Positions 22,857 to 33,550 are shown, counted from the stretch's first letter. The stretch: DNA of 64,000 bases from Cannabis sativa (GCF_029168945.1 NC_083607.1:33837257-33901256); one strand, 5' to 3'. The notes: generated by a model not told the origin, from the sequence alone. A program made the numbers and translations.

Positions 22857-22868
22857 GCTCTGATACCA
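22857..22868 (-). other. Primer-binding site of A
   Basis: TGGTATCAGAGC on the minus strand, two bases from the LTR; a full match to the initiator-methionine tRNA complement. Confidence 0.9.
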
Positions 22869-22870
22869 AT

Positions 22871-23995
22871 TGAAAAACCGTGTTTTTGCAAATGTCAGTT
22901 GTATATATGAAAATATAAAAACTGTAAGCGTTTGCGACGGAAAGTAATGCTACTGCAAAAGCGAACGAGGCAGAATATAAAATATTTGTAGAAAAATAAA
23001 TAACTTGACACAAGAGATTTATACGTGGTATCAGTGTTCTCCCGAACACTCCTAGTCCACGGGGCCACGCCCAGAGAATGAAATCAATTAATAAAGTATC
23101 AAAATTACAAAGACAATTGACTTAAACAAGTTTAGACTCCCTCTAAAGTATTGCCGCAATCCTTTGTAATCAACTTTATGAATCTGACTTCTTGAAACAC
23201 CTTCAAGCCCGAACTCCCTTCGTCTTTGAAGTGTGAGTGCTTACTTCCTCCCGAAGTAAGGCTTCAACAAGTCTTCTCCCGAAGACCAAGTGCTTACTTC
23301 CTCCCGAAGTAAGGCTTTATCAAGTCTTCTCCCGAAGACCAATCTCTTGTTCAGTCAAGTAGTTCTTCACAACCTCTAGGATAGAGTAAGAACAGAAATA
23401 GAACAACTAGAACCTAGATGAACAACTAGGCTCTCACAAAACAAAGAAAGACTCTCTTCTCTCAAAAGATAAATGTAGAAAATGAATAATGGAAGAGGTA
23501 ATTCGAATGGTTGCTCTCTAGGCTCTATTTATAGATCATAGAAACCAAAGAGGCAACCACAAGTTCGAATTAGCAGCTGTACAAAAACTTTCCAAAAACA
23601 AACATGATCTGCTACATCAGATTCGGATGCTGACGCAGCAGATCTGACCAGAAACGGGAAACTTGCTATAATCGGGTCCGATCTTCTATCAATGATTGAT
23701 TCCTGCCAAAAACAGATTAGATATTCTGATTGTATCAAGATACAATCGAAATTACTAAGGAAAAGGCAATAATCAAAGTTTCCCTAAAAAAGACAACTTT
23801 CCAAAAGAGAATTCCTTCTCTTTTGAGAAGTTTTCAACAAAGGAAAGTTCAGCTGAAAGTGCAACTTTCCAAACAAGGAAAATGGCAACTAAAAATCGAA
23901 TTAAAAAGGTAAGAAATCGAGAATAAATGCATAGCAATCTTACCATAAAAAGAAAAATTATTTTGTCAACTAACTTGCCAAAAAAGCACTTTACA
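22871..23995 (-). repeat. 5' LTR of element A
   Basis: 1125 bases, TGAAAAACCG to CTTTACA, then TSD TTTAT. Near-identical to 10136-11264 apart from the patch near 22935-22965. Same TATA box (about 23523-23533) and the same hairpin array. Confidence 0.93.
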
Positions 23996-24000
23996 TTTAT

Positions 24001-24520
24001 TATTTGCTATATGTTTGATAATTTCTAAATTGTGTACGAATTTATATTGAACCATGTTATTTTCTGTTATTAAATTGTAGTTTAATTTCGAATCTTCATT
24101 GTTAGTCTAACTTGGTTTGTTGTTCTAATGGGACAAATCCCTAATGGATTGTCAACATTAGACAAACATAATAGTGTTAGATCTCGAATGATAAATATTG
24201 TAAATGCAACATCTAGCTGTTCATCAATTGATGACACCTTAGACTAGTATTTACAATATGAAACAAGAAGATTGTATAAATAAGATTACTTTGACTCTCG
24301 CTAATCGAAGCATCGTTGGATTCTTATTTAAAAATAAAATTATCCTAATTCCTCTTAGCTTATTAATTTCGAATTAGCTCAATACCGTATCATTGGATGA
24401 ATGGTCTATAAATCATTTCATGTCATTCCATATTTTCTCTTAAGAAATTAAATGACGCGTATGATTATATTCCCGAAATTCTATCCCAAAATGATATAAA
24501 TCATCAATCTTAAAAATCTC
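24001..24520 (+). other. Leader of F, second part (diverged repeat of an upstream block)
   Basis: The first 90 bases continue the F leader across insertion A. The rest is a diverged second copy of the block at about 9720-10080: aligned landmarks are GGACAAAT...CCCTAATGGATTGT, TAGATCTCGAATGATAA, TTTGACTCTCGCTAATCG and CGTTGGATTCTTATTT. No coding sequence. Confidence 0.5.
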
Positions 24521-24699
24521 CTAATAATATGTAACATATGACAATTTATATTATTTGTCATTATTTTGTAACATATAGGAGAGTTACTTGTTACTATGAG
24601 TAACCTCCATCATTATCACCAACATTAAGAGTGTAAAAGGTGTTACACATCTTAATTTGAAATTCTTAACTCTATAGGAGTTATGGTGTGCACGAGTTA

Positions 24700-25445
24700 T
24701 GAAAGTGCTACTAGTAGATTTTATTGATTCAAGTTACCAAGTTGTACATCTTTAAATTGATCGATTTCAAGATATGAGTTATGAACAAGAATTAAGCTTT
24801 AAGCAGTAAATCACACATCAATTTACAAGCTTCATCTGCACTGAGAACACATCTCAGCCGACTAGTGCTTGGGTTCCCCGAACCAGGGTAAATTCATCCA
24901 CTATCAATCAAAGGTTCATATTACAATTACCAATTCTCTCTAAAGGAATCAAATACAACCTTTTCAGCAAATAGTAATGAATTACCAACGACAATCAAGA
25001 ACACTGATTGTCAATGCACAATCCCTTGTGCAGCAACTGAGCTCCTCTTCAACATGTCTTCAATCTGAAATCCCTTCAGATCTGATGATGAAGATGACAC
25101 TGAAATCCCTTCAGTTTGAACTCAACGATTCCAGATTCAGATCATTCCGCCATTGACGAACCCTCTCAAGCTTCAAGATCTAACCTGTAATCACAATCAC
25201 AAGAAACAAGATACGACTATCTCTCTAAAAACAACCGAAATAACTGTCTGAATGATTAATGGATAACCACTTTACTAACAGAAACTGATTATATATATGA
25301 CCACAACAATAAGTCCAGGTGGCACTAACTAACACTTAAAAAGACTCTCATAAACAAACGTTAGTGCAGATATAACAGACTAAAATTCCAGACACGACTA
25401 GACATTGAACAGAACATACACTGTCACAAAATAATGACACTAACA
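24700..25445 (-). repeat. 3' LTR of element D
   Basis: TGAAAGTGCT to GACACTAACA. It contains hairpins with TCCC-type tips: 24872-24884 (GGTTC/GAACC), 25016-25031 (GCACAA/TTGTGC), 25064-25080 (TCTGAA/TTCAGA) and 25099-25115 (ACTGAA/TTCAGT). A weak TATA run lies near 25285-25297. Confidence 0.92.
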
Positions 25446-25730
25446 TTCTCCCCCTTGACAGGTTATGTTCAATGACTAACACACAAAACTAAAGACCAGA
25501 AAATATTGATAAACCAGATATAAAAGTTTTTAGGAATATAAACAAATCAACTACACAAGCAAAACATATATCTCCCCCTTCATTGAATATGATCTGTAGG
25601 TGCCTGTGCTGTGCCAGACTCCCCCTGGGAAGGTGGTCCTGTCGACACAATGGGTGTTGCAGTGTCAGCTGGAGGATCTAGATCAGGTTGTGCTGAACTA
25701 GTGACTGGATCCAAGGCTGAAGGCTCCCCC
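25446..25730 (-). other. Multiple polypurine tracts of D
   Basis: CTCCCCC tracts on the plus strand near 25448, 25572, 25619 and 25724. The last two lie inside the 3' end of ORF3, where they encode QGES and QGEP. The Sirevirus multi-tract signature therefore overlaps coding sequence here. Confidence 0.7.
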
Positions 25731-27355
25731 TGCATATGTGCATTATTCCCAGATGTGTCTGATGAGGCGCCAAACGAATCACGATGAAACTCAGGCAGAG
25801 AGATGTCAGGCAGAGAATCCCCAGGAAAATGGTGCAAAAGAGTGGACTTGATAGAGCAAACCATTTGATACATTGAGGTCTCAAAGGCAAGCTGACGCTT
25901 TTGATCCTTCTTATAGCGTTTGGCAAAAGATTGAAACTCAGTAAACATTTGTACCTGCCAGCTGGAATCCGAGAGCCCTTTGAACATAGGAGACTTGCCT
26001 TTACTCACTGTGGTTGCTGAGGGAGTGGTTGAAGAAGGCTTCCTGTTGACCACCGAGAGAAAGCTCTTACTGAGAATCGGATTCTGAACTTGATAATCAT
26101 GCGTGGTGAGTGGAGGGTGAGCATCCATGAGAACCCGTTGAACTAAACTTGGAAATGGTAGCTTGTTACGAGTGCCAGTGGATTCAGATGCTTCCAGTAC
26201 CCGGTCAAAGATGAGCGAGGGCAGATCAATGGATACATTAGTGCCTACAGCATACAAGAACTTGCCAATCTCAAGGGTAACAGCAGACAAATGAGAATTA
26301 GGAAACCAATTGTACAAGGCTACTCGATGAAGAACCCTATAGAATGGAGTCAAGTGAGTAACCAGTATTTCCTGTTTGTCCCAAATATAGTCATCCCTGC
26401 CAGTTAGCACTCGACCCATCAAAGATTGATCTGGATTAAAGTGTTTCCCATATGTTGGATTCCTGATAGACTCAACTTGCAATAAGGAAGCAATAGTGGA
26501 AGGACCAAAAGGAACTCTATGACCCCTAACAAAGGCACTCACACACCCTGGATGACCCTCAGCAATAACAGTTCTATCCAGATTGGCATAGAATTCTCGA
26601 ACTAATATGGGGTGGGGAGCAGACAAGTTAGTGACCGTGTTGACCCATTTCCTAAGTTTTAAAAACTCATGCAGTTCAGGAAAATCATCTAAAATGACCA
26701 CTTGTTCGAACCAAAGCTCACGACTACCAAACCACCGTTGATAGACAGAGGCTTTAGAGGCATCAACAAAGCATTGTACTGTTGCAGGGTCGACAGTTGA
26801 TATAGGAACTTTGGGAAGTTTGGACTTTTTAGAACCTCTAGACGACCGTTTGGGAGATGACTCTGTAGAGGCAACTGGAGTGGGTTTTTTCTTGGATTTC
26901 TTTTCAGGGGGATGATACGTGGTGTCAGCAGAGGATTTTCTTTTGGGTTGAACACGTTCACTGGTTGGGGTAGGAATAGAGACCTTAGATGGAGGACGAG
27001 GAGGGCCTATAGGTTTTGAGGGAGACTGGTGACTCGACGAAGAACGAGTTACACGTTTGGACACAGGTGGGGAAGGAGATGAAAGAGAAGGACGAACCTT
27101 TTTAGAGATAGGAGGAGCCTTACCTTGAAATGTACGAGGTTTCTGACTGACCGGAGGTGAGGTAGGAGACGGAGTTGACTCTGAACTCGGGAAAGGTGCA
27201 GAACCACCAGCCTCCGACTGGTAAAGGACAATGTCACGACAGGGATTAGGTAATGCAGACGCGACAGTAGGAGGCACTGGAGGATCATCAGTCGACTCCA
27301 TGGATGGAACAACCATAGCAACAGGGGTGACTGCAATGGGTGTGATATTCTCCAT
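25580..27355 (-). CDS. ORF3 protein of element D (591 aa), Transposase_32-like
   Basis: An intact frame from the ATG at 27355 to a stop at 25580, just before a polypurine tract. Residues 1-195 are Pro/Ser/Thr-rich with basic clusters that look like nuclear localisation signals (PKRKSSADTT, EKKSKKKP, SRGSKKSKLPK). Residues about 200-420 form a globular domain with the pattern REFYANLDR...VFVRGHRVPFGPSTI...ALYNWFPNSHLS. From memory this resembles the Pfam 'putative plant transposon protein' family (Transposase_32), often found as an extra ORF in Sirevirus-like copia elements. Residues 430-591 are low-complexity with a short helical stretch (EFQSFAKRYKKDQKRQL). There is no obvious membrane segment, so it is not a classical envelope protein. 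Function unknown. Confidence 0.75.
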   Translation of the reverse strand: MENITPIAVTPVAMVVPSMESTDDPPVPPTVASALPNPCRDIVLYQSEAGGSAPFPSSESTPSPTSPPVSQKPRTFQGKAPPISKKVRPSLSSPSPPVSKRVTRSSSSHQSPSKPIGPPRPPSKVSIPTPTSERVQPKRKSSADTTYHPPEKKSKKKPTPVASTESSPKRSSRGSKKSKLPKVPISTVDPATVQCFVDASKASVYQRWFGSRELWFEQVVILDDFPELHEFLKLRKWVNTVTNLSAPHPILVREFYANLDRTVIAEGHPGCVSAFVRGHRVPFGPSTIASLLQVESIRNPTYGKHFNPDQSLMGRVLTGRDDYIWDKQEILVTHLTPFYRVLHRVALYNWFPNSHLSAVTLEIGKFLYAVGTNVSIDLPSLIFDRVLEASESTGTRNKLPFPSLVQRVLMDAHPPLTTHDYQVQNPILSKSFLSVVNRKPSSTTPSATTVSKGKSPMFKGLSDSSWQVQMFTEFQSFAKRYKKDQKRQLAFETSMYQMVCSIKSTLLHHFPGDSLPDISLPEFHRDSFGASSDTSGNNAHMQGEPSALDPVTSSAQPDLDPPADTATPIVSTGPPSQGESGTAQAPTDHIQ

Positions 27356-28365
27356 GATAGAGAGAAAAGAATTTGGATGAAGCAGAGCTTAGGGTTTCAG
27401 AGAGGAAAGTGAAGAAGTGAGACTGATCACTTACCGTAGGCCTTAAGTATAGGCACCCTGACACAACTGACCAGGCAAAAAAAATGATGATGATTTTTTT
27501 TTTAAATTTGATTTTTGCCAAATAAACCGTACGCGCCCAAATTGAATATTTACTACCACATCATACGACACACTAAACGAAACAAACCAACGTCATCAGG
27601 CAATAAGTGTATCAAAGAACCCAGACTTGTGACAAATATACCCCAATATATGCATTTAGCCCACACTTAGACAAAACAGAAAAATAACAAAAAAAAAAAA
27701 CTTCAAGATACTCAACTTTTAAGACAAAAAATATATATCAGCTGATCAATGAACAGAGTGTCTGAGAGCACACGAACTACACAACTAGAGCAACAAATCA
27801 TTCCCCTGCCCCATCGACAATGATACTGACAAAAGCACTACACATTGAATCTCCATTCGTGTGTGAACAGTGACCTCATGTGGTCCAAGAAGAGTGAAAT
27901 TCAGCTGGACCACTCTCTCAATTAAGAACCAACAGATAGTTGGAAAATAACGATTTTTGTATTGTTGTTTTTTATTTGAAGCCTTTTTTTTTTAATATAT
28001 CACTCTGGCTTTTGCTTTAGTACCCAGACATGGCTTTCACTCTCTTCCAGAGATGTAGCCGTCCTCTTTGAGTACCAAGAACTAATATAGAAGGAGCATA
28101 CTACTTATTAGAACCTGGTGTATGAGAGCTCTTCCCATTGCATCTGGAAGAGGTAGCCTTTTCGACTAGGGAAGATTCAAGTGTAGTAACAATCAATGTA
28201 GTATATAGTAGATGGGGAAGGACAGAAGAACCATTGCTGAAGAACTGTGACATACATGCATGCTCATAGACAAAATAGATTGATCAGATGACACTAAGAA
28301 CAGTTTAGATGGTACAGAGACCAATACATGTTCTTAAATGAGTAAAAGTTTGAGTATCTAAAGCT
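27356..28365 (-). other. Pol-ORF3 spacer of D
   Basis: About 1 kb without convincing coding sequence. It holds the paired hairpins (28031-28160) and A/T runs upstream of ORF3. It corresponds to the spacers of A and C. Confidence 0.6.
28031..28160 (-). ncRNA. Paired hairpins with complementary loops, spacer of D
   Basis: On the minus strand, GGCTACC then CTCTTCCAGATG (28152-28141), and about 90 bases later GGCTAC then CATCTCTGGAAGAG (28055-28042) followed by GTGAAAGCC. The cores pair over ten continuous bases. The flanking GGCTAC and TGAAAGCC match those of A and C, but the cores do not. Confidence 0.5.
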
Positions 28366-28665
28366 TTAGTGAAAAAAATCTGCTAATTGATTTGTTGTGG
28401 GCACATGAAATATTGACAGCATATTTGACTCAACTAGTTCTCGGATAAAGTGATACCTGATGTCGATGTGTTTGGTCCGAGAGTGCTGCACAGGGTTTTT
28501 AGAGATGTTGATGGCGCTTGTACTGTCACAAAAGATGGTCAGTGTGTGTTGAGGATACCCATAATCGGTAAGCATTTTATTCAGCCATATCAATTGAGTG
28601 CAACAGCTGCCTGCTGCAATATATTCTGCTTCTGCAGTGGAAAGGGAGATGGACTGCTGTTTTTT
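28366..28665 (-). pseudogene. pol: RNase H tail of pol in element D
   Basis: Begins immediately after the PBS, in frame with copia RNase H: STAEAEYIAAGSCCTQL, then IWLNKMLTDYG, TIFCDSTSAINISKNPVQ, HIDIRYHFIRELVE and LADFF. An extra base in the T run at about 28372-28378 ends it prematurely. No start codon or upstream domain remains, so it is a leftover of the large deletion that removed gag-pol. Confidence 0.8.
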
Positions 28666-28677
28666 GCTCTGATACCA
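28666..28677 (-). other. Primer-binding site of D
   Basis: TGGTATCAGAGC on the minus strand, two bases from the 5' LTR; initiator-methionine type. Confidence 0.9.
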
Positions 28678-28679
28678 AA

Positions 28680-29424
28680 TGAAAGTGCTACTAGTAGATT
28701 TTATTGATTCAAGTTACCAAGTTGTACATCTTTAAATTGATCGATTTCAAGATATGAGTTATGAACAAGAATTAAGCTTTAAGCAGTAAATCACACATCA
28801 ATTTACAAGCTTCATCTGCACTGAGAACACATCTCAGCCGACTAGTGCTTGGGTTCCCCGAACCAGGGTAAATTCATCCACTATCAATCAAAGGTTCATA
28901 TTACAATTACCAATTCTCTCTAAAGGAATCAAATACAACCTTTTCGGCAAATAGTAATGAATTACCAACGACAATCAAGAACACTGATTGTCAATGCACA
29001 ATCCTCAGGCAAGAATCGAGCTCCTCTTCAACATGTCTTCAATCTGAAATCCCTTCAGATCTGATGATGAAGATGACACTGAAATCCCTTTAGTTTGAAC
29101 TCAACGATTCCAGATTCAGATCATTCCGCCATTGACGAACCCTCTCAAGCTTCAAGATCTAACCTGTAATCAAAATCACAAGAAACAAGATACGACTATC
29201 TCTCTAAAAACAACCGAAATAACTGTCTGAATGATTAATGGATAACCACTTTACTAACAGAAACTGATTATATATATGACCACAACAATAAGTCCAGGTG
29301 GCACTAACTAACACTTAAAAAGACTCTCGTAAACAAACGTTAGTGCAGATATAACAGACTAAAATTCCAGACACGACTAGACATTGAACAGAACATACAC
29401 TGTCACAAAATAATGACACTAACA
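28680..29424 (-). repeat. 5' LTR of element D
   Basis: 745 bases; about four single-base differences from the other LTR plus one altered patch near 29001-29020 that destroys the GCACAA/TTGTGC hairpin present in the 3' copy. Confidence 0.92.
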
Positions 29425-29938
29425 AGTTACATCCCTTTATTGAGTCCATAACATCCATGGAGGTTAATTTGAATTTCAAATGGTGATATCCCAAACACTA
29501 TATAAAAGAGGTCTATGGTGCTCATTTGAGAGCAAGAGATAAGAAGTTTTCTATCAAGAAAACACTTTGCTAGAAAACCCTAAGGCTTGATAATTCTCAA
29601 AGCTATTTCCATGAGAGTTCCCTTAGTGCTTAGAGATAGGGGGAAATAAGCTTTTGGACAAAGGTGTAATAACTTGTTCAAGTCATCGTGATCCCCACTA
29701 TTCTACACTCAAGCTTGTGAGTGAGTGATCTTTTCTTCTTCATATTATATATATGTTATATAATATTGTGTAATCTATATATCTTCTTCTATATTTCATA
29801 TATAGAATATATATAGTGTATATATATTTTATATTATGTTGTTGTAACATTTATTTAATCTCTTTGTTGGTCCTTGTATTGTATTACAATAGAGTTGTAA
29901 TATCTTGATTTTCTTCCATTGTAATAAAATCTCTAACA

Positions 29939-32641
29939 ATCAAAAGCTTATCCTTGTTCAATGGAAGAGGAGATAAATCAAGATTGTGAGAATATAAGAA
30001 TAAGAGATTTTATGTGAAAATCATCCATTGATGAGCATGGTGGTTTTTAATTTTGTGTTTTACTATTTTAAATAATAGTAATCTATGTATTAACATATTT
30101 TTCTTTGTTGAGATATGAAAGTTTTATATGTTAATATATAAAGAATTATATATGTGAGTTATATATATGTATATGTGTTATATATATGTGATCATGAGTT
30201 TATATCATATTGTTATATATAGTAATATAGAATATGATATTTGTATTTATAACATGTTTGTATGTGTATATATATGAGATATATAATATATAACATGTAT
30301 ATGAGTTAGGTGTATTACATATATGATGAGATATGACATAATATATATATTGTGAGATTAAATATGTAGAAATACTTATTTTTTATGTATTTATGTGAGA
30401 CATGTATATATAATATATATGTGTATATAATATATATCATGCATATTAAAGTGTATATATATGTTATATATGTGTGAGGTATGTAACATATATAGTTGTG
30501 TAATTAATGTATATATTATGTGCATATGATATATATGTATATTATAGTATATATGTTATATATATATGAGATATGTAACATATATATTTATTAATGTAAT
30601 AATTAATATATTATGTGTATGTTATACATGAGATGTTAATAGTAACATACATAATATATTAATTAGCATAAGATTATAATTTGAGAGTTATAATTTTATG
30701 TATGAGAGTTATAGATTAATTTTATATTAATATATAAATTACATAGCATGATAATAATGTTGATAGTAATAAAATAGTGTTTATTATTATTGTGGGGATT
30801 ATTATCATTTATTTTGTGAATAAAAAATATTTTGAATTTTTATTCAATTTGGTGGTGAACTTCTCACTTTATGAGATAATAAAAGATGGCTTTTGAGAAG
30901 TTACATCTTTTATTGGAATATAAGAGATAATCATCTCATATTATGAGATAAATAAAAGTGAACTATGAGAGTTACACGTATGAGAATTGTCTTGTCATAG
31001 CAAGAACAAATGGATCAAAAGTGGATCCAAACTAGTGAAATGAGCCATAAATTAGAAGAGCAATTTTTGACTCAAAATAAAGTGAATCAATGTGGATTCA
31101 AAAATTGTGAAAAGATAACAAAATTGGAGAAGCAATTTTGAATCTTAAATAATCAAAGTTGTAAACAAAATTGATGAGAATTTTGTTAACTTTGGTATAA
31201 TTTTGGGCTAATCTCAATGAGGAGATAACTTTAAAATTATGGTAAAAATAATCACATTATTTTATGAGTAGTAATGTGAGTTTGACATTTTAGTTTTGTT
31301 GAGAAAACTAAAAATGTCAAATGATATTTTTTAAGGTGACCTTAAAAAGTCATTTCAAGAGGAAATACACAAAAGTGATATTTTATATACACTTTATCCT
31401 AGAAATGTGGGGGTGAGCCACAAATTTAATCAAAATGTGTTGAGACATTGTTGATTAATTTATTTGATTTTGAATTCAAATTCTAAATCAAGTTTGGCTA
31501 TGTGCACATATGTGAAAACATTGACATATTTGGTGTCAAATTTTAGTGAAAATAATTTCAAGAAGGAAATTAGATTTAAGAAAAATTATAGAGACAAAGT
31601 GGTCTTCTATATTTTAAAATCAAGATATTATCTTGATAATGAAATGTGAAAGTGTGGGGGTGTATACTCTAATATGAGAAAGTTTAGACATACTTGGTGT
31701 CTAAAAATAAAATATGAGAATTTAGACATATTTGATGTCTAAATTGGTGTATTTTTGATATGTTTGGTATATCAAAAATATTGAGAATTTGAGTTGTGTG
31801 AAAATTAATATTTTATGATTGAATTTTCAAAGCTTAAGTACTTAAGGAGAAAAATGGTCACAAAGTGAATACTATATTTTGGCATGCATAATTCACATGG
31901 AATCAATAGTGAGAGGTTATAACAAATCGCTTAATCTCCATACAAGATTAAAGCATGAATTTTTGAGGGATGGGACCTAAACTCCCTTAGTGTTTTGCTC
32001 ATTGATGGTAACCTATCTTAACACTAGTAAACATCTAGTCTTAAGTTCAATAGGTAATAACAAGTCAATAGAGTGAATATGGTACTTAATTGTCCCATCT
32101 ACGGATGAGTACATGTGGTGAAAATTGAGGGTTAAAACCAAAAGGTTTTTTTAATGGAGCTTAAGTTTAAGAAAACTCACTTAAGCTTAAGAAGTGTCTA
32201 AAGAGTGGTGAGACACTAAAACTCCACCTATATGGACAAGAGGTGGTGCCGCCTCTTATGAAAATTGGGAGTATTCTCTAGAGAGTCTATGAATTGGAAT
32301 TTTGCACATGGCCATTAACGGTGCAAGAGCGAGACATACGGTCTCAAGTGAGCATTAGCAAGGGTGTGTGTGTTATCACCGGTTTGTACTAAAGGAATAG
32401 TGGTTCAATGCTACGGCAACCAAAATTTCATCAAAACTTTGTGGTAACTACACTAAAGTGAAATTCAAGTCGAAAGAAATTTTACCTAATGCACTTAAGC
32501 AAGACCTATTTGAAAGTGTGTATTTAATCAATCAAAGTGGGAGAATGTTATATTTTGATATAATATTTTTTGATTGATTAAATAAATGTTACAAAAGTTA
32601 CAAGTTTGTTACTAAAGAGAATATTTAATCTAGTGGGGGAT
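29939..32641 (+). other. Internal region of E, no coding sequence
   Basis: 2.7 kb between the LTRs. 30040-30660 is a degenerate TATATG/TATATA tract. The remainder is AT-rich with scattered diverged short repeats, such as related TTTGGTGTCTAAA-like pieces near 31525-31760. The longest frames are about 60 codons and look like chance. A possible earlier polypurine/LTR-start pair lies at 32535-32550 (GTGGGAGAA then TGTTATATTTTG). Confidence 0.6.
30040..30660. repeat. Degenerate TA/TATG-rich tract
   Basis: About 600 bases dominated by TATATA, TATATG and ATATGTG words within E's internal region. Confidence 0.75.
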
Positions 32642-33380
32642 TGTTATATTATTATTAAATAATATAATATATAGATTAAATATGTGCAATAAACTAATAA
32701 TATGTAACATATGACAATTTATATTATTTGTCATTATTTTGTAACATATAGGAGATTTACTTGTTACTATGAGTAACCTCCACCATTATCACCAACATTA
32801 AGAGTGTAAAAGGTGTTACACATCTTAATTTGAAATTCTTAACTCTATAGGAGTTATGGTGTGCATGAGTTACATCTCTTTATTGAGTCCATATCATCCA
32901 TGGAGGTTAATTTGAATTTCAAATGGTGATATCCTAAACACTATATAAAGGAGGTCTATGGTGCTCATTTGAGAGCAAGAGATAAGAAGTTTTCTATCAA
33001 GAAAGCACTTTGCTAGAAAACCCTAAGGCTTGATAATTCTCAAAGCTATTTCCATGAGAGTTCCCTTAGTGCTTAGAGATAGGGGAAATAAGCTTTTGGA
33101 CAAAGGTGTAATACCTTGTTCAAGTCATCGTGATCCCCACTATTCTACACTCAAGGTTGTGAGTGAGTGATCTTTTTTTCTTCATATTATATATATGTTA
33201 TATAATATTGTGTAATCTATATATCTTCTTCTATATTTCTTATATATAATATATATAGTGTATATATATTGTATATTATGTTGTTGTAACATTTATTTAA
33301 TCTCTTTGTTGGTCCTTGTATTGTATTGCAATAGAGTTGTAATATCTTGATTTTCTTCCATTATAATAAAATCTCTAACA
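32642..33380 (+). repeat. 3' LTR of element E
   Basis: 739 bases, TGTTATATT to CTCTAACA (5-base terminal inverted repeat TGTTA/TAACA), preceded by AGTGGGGGAT. The TATA box is at about 32942-32949. Confidence 0.8.
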
Positions 33381-33550
33381 GTATATATATATATATATAT
33401 AAACATATCTGACTGTGTATTAAAATTTTAGGAATGAATCATGTATGTTTAAATGAAATTTTAAGAAAAAAATACTTACGTGGAAATCAATATATAATAT
33501 ATAGAGTTAAAAAAAAAACATTAATTTGTGAAAATCAATATATATATATA

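Larger units (their letters stand above)
10136..23995 (-). mobile_element. Element A: Sirevirus (Ty1/copia), 13.9 kb including nested B
   Basis: A minus-strand element bounded by LTRs of 1129 and 1125 bases and a perfect 5-base TSD, TTTAT (10131-10135 and 23996-24000). Without B it is about 8.8 kb. In transcriptional order: PBS (22868-22857), gag-pol (22810 to 12893, interrupted), a 1-kb spacer, an ORF3 remnant, repeated polypurine tracts, and the 3' LTR. Sirevirus traits are LTRs over 1 kb, an iMet PBS, a gag with a CCHC knuckle, and several AGGGGGAG tracts before the 3' LTR. It is inactive: frameshifts at about 20350, 19950 and 13343, a changed RT motif, and insertion B. Confidence 0.92.
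4580..24520 (+). mobile_element. Element F: Angela/BARE-like Ty1/copia relic (5' LTR and leader only)
   Basis: A plus-strand relative of elements G and H. It has a 1.88-kb LTR (4580-6457), a primer-binding-like site, and a long AT-rich leader (6458-10135, continuing at 24001-24520). Element A (10136-23995) sits inside the leader. Sequence on both sides of A matches the leader of H without a gap, which confirms contiguity. No gag, pol or 3' LTR of F is present; F stops at 24520 where the truncated 5' LTR of E begins. A long LTR starting T-TTGG...TTATGCC, ending CCAACA, with a multi-kb leader is typical of the Angela/BARE lineage (established knowledge). Confidence 0.75.
24700..29424 (-). mobile_element. 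Element D: Sirevirus derivative keeping ORF3 (4.7 kb)
   Basis: LTRs of 746 and 745 bases (24700-25445 and 28680-29424) and a perfect TSD, AGTTA (24695-24699 and 29425-29429). The iMet PBS is at 28677-28666. Directly after the PBS the sequence enters the middle of RNase H: all of gag, protease, integrase and RT is deleted. Downstream come the pol-ORF3 spacer with paired hairpins, an intact ORF3, and repeated polypurine tracts. It is related to A and C by PBS, RNase H, spacer, ORF3 and LTR hairpins, but its LTR sequence is a different family. Confidence 0.9.
24521..29938 (+). repeat. 5' LTR of E, split by element D
   Basis: Present as 24521-24699 and 29425-29938 (29425-29429 is D's TSD copy). 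The joined length of 688 bases matches 32694-33380 (687) almost base for base. The LTR start is missing. Confidence 0.8.
24521..33380 (+). mobile_element. Element E: non-coding LTR element (LARD-like), contains D
   Basis: Two plus-strand LTR copies surround a 2.7-kb internal region (29939-32641) with no coding sequence. The 3' LTR is 32642-33380 (TGTTATATT to CTCTAACA), preceded by the purine tract AGTGGGGGAT. The 5' LTR (24521-24699 plus 29430-29938) lacks the first 52 bases, and the flanks show no TSD, so the left edge was deleted or rearranged. TATA boxes (TATATAAA) at about 29499 and 32942 confirm the orientation. No recognisable tRNA primer site follows the 5' LTR. Superfamily undetermined. 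Confidence 0.7.

Noticed and set aside
30040..30660. Centromere- or matrix-attachment-like satellite
   Set aside because: Degenerate TA words without a fixed period, confined to the internal region of E.
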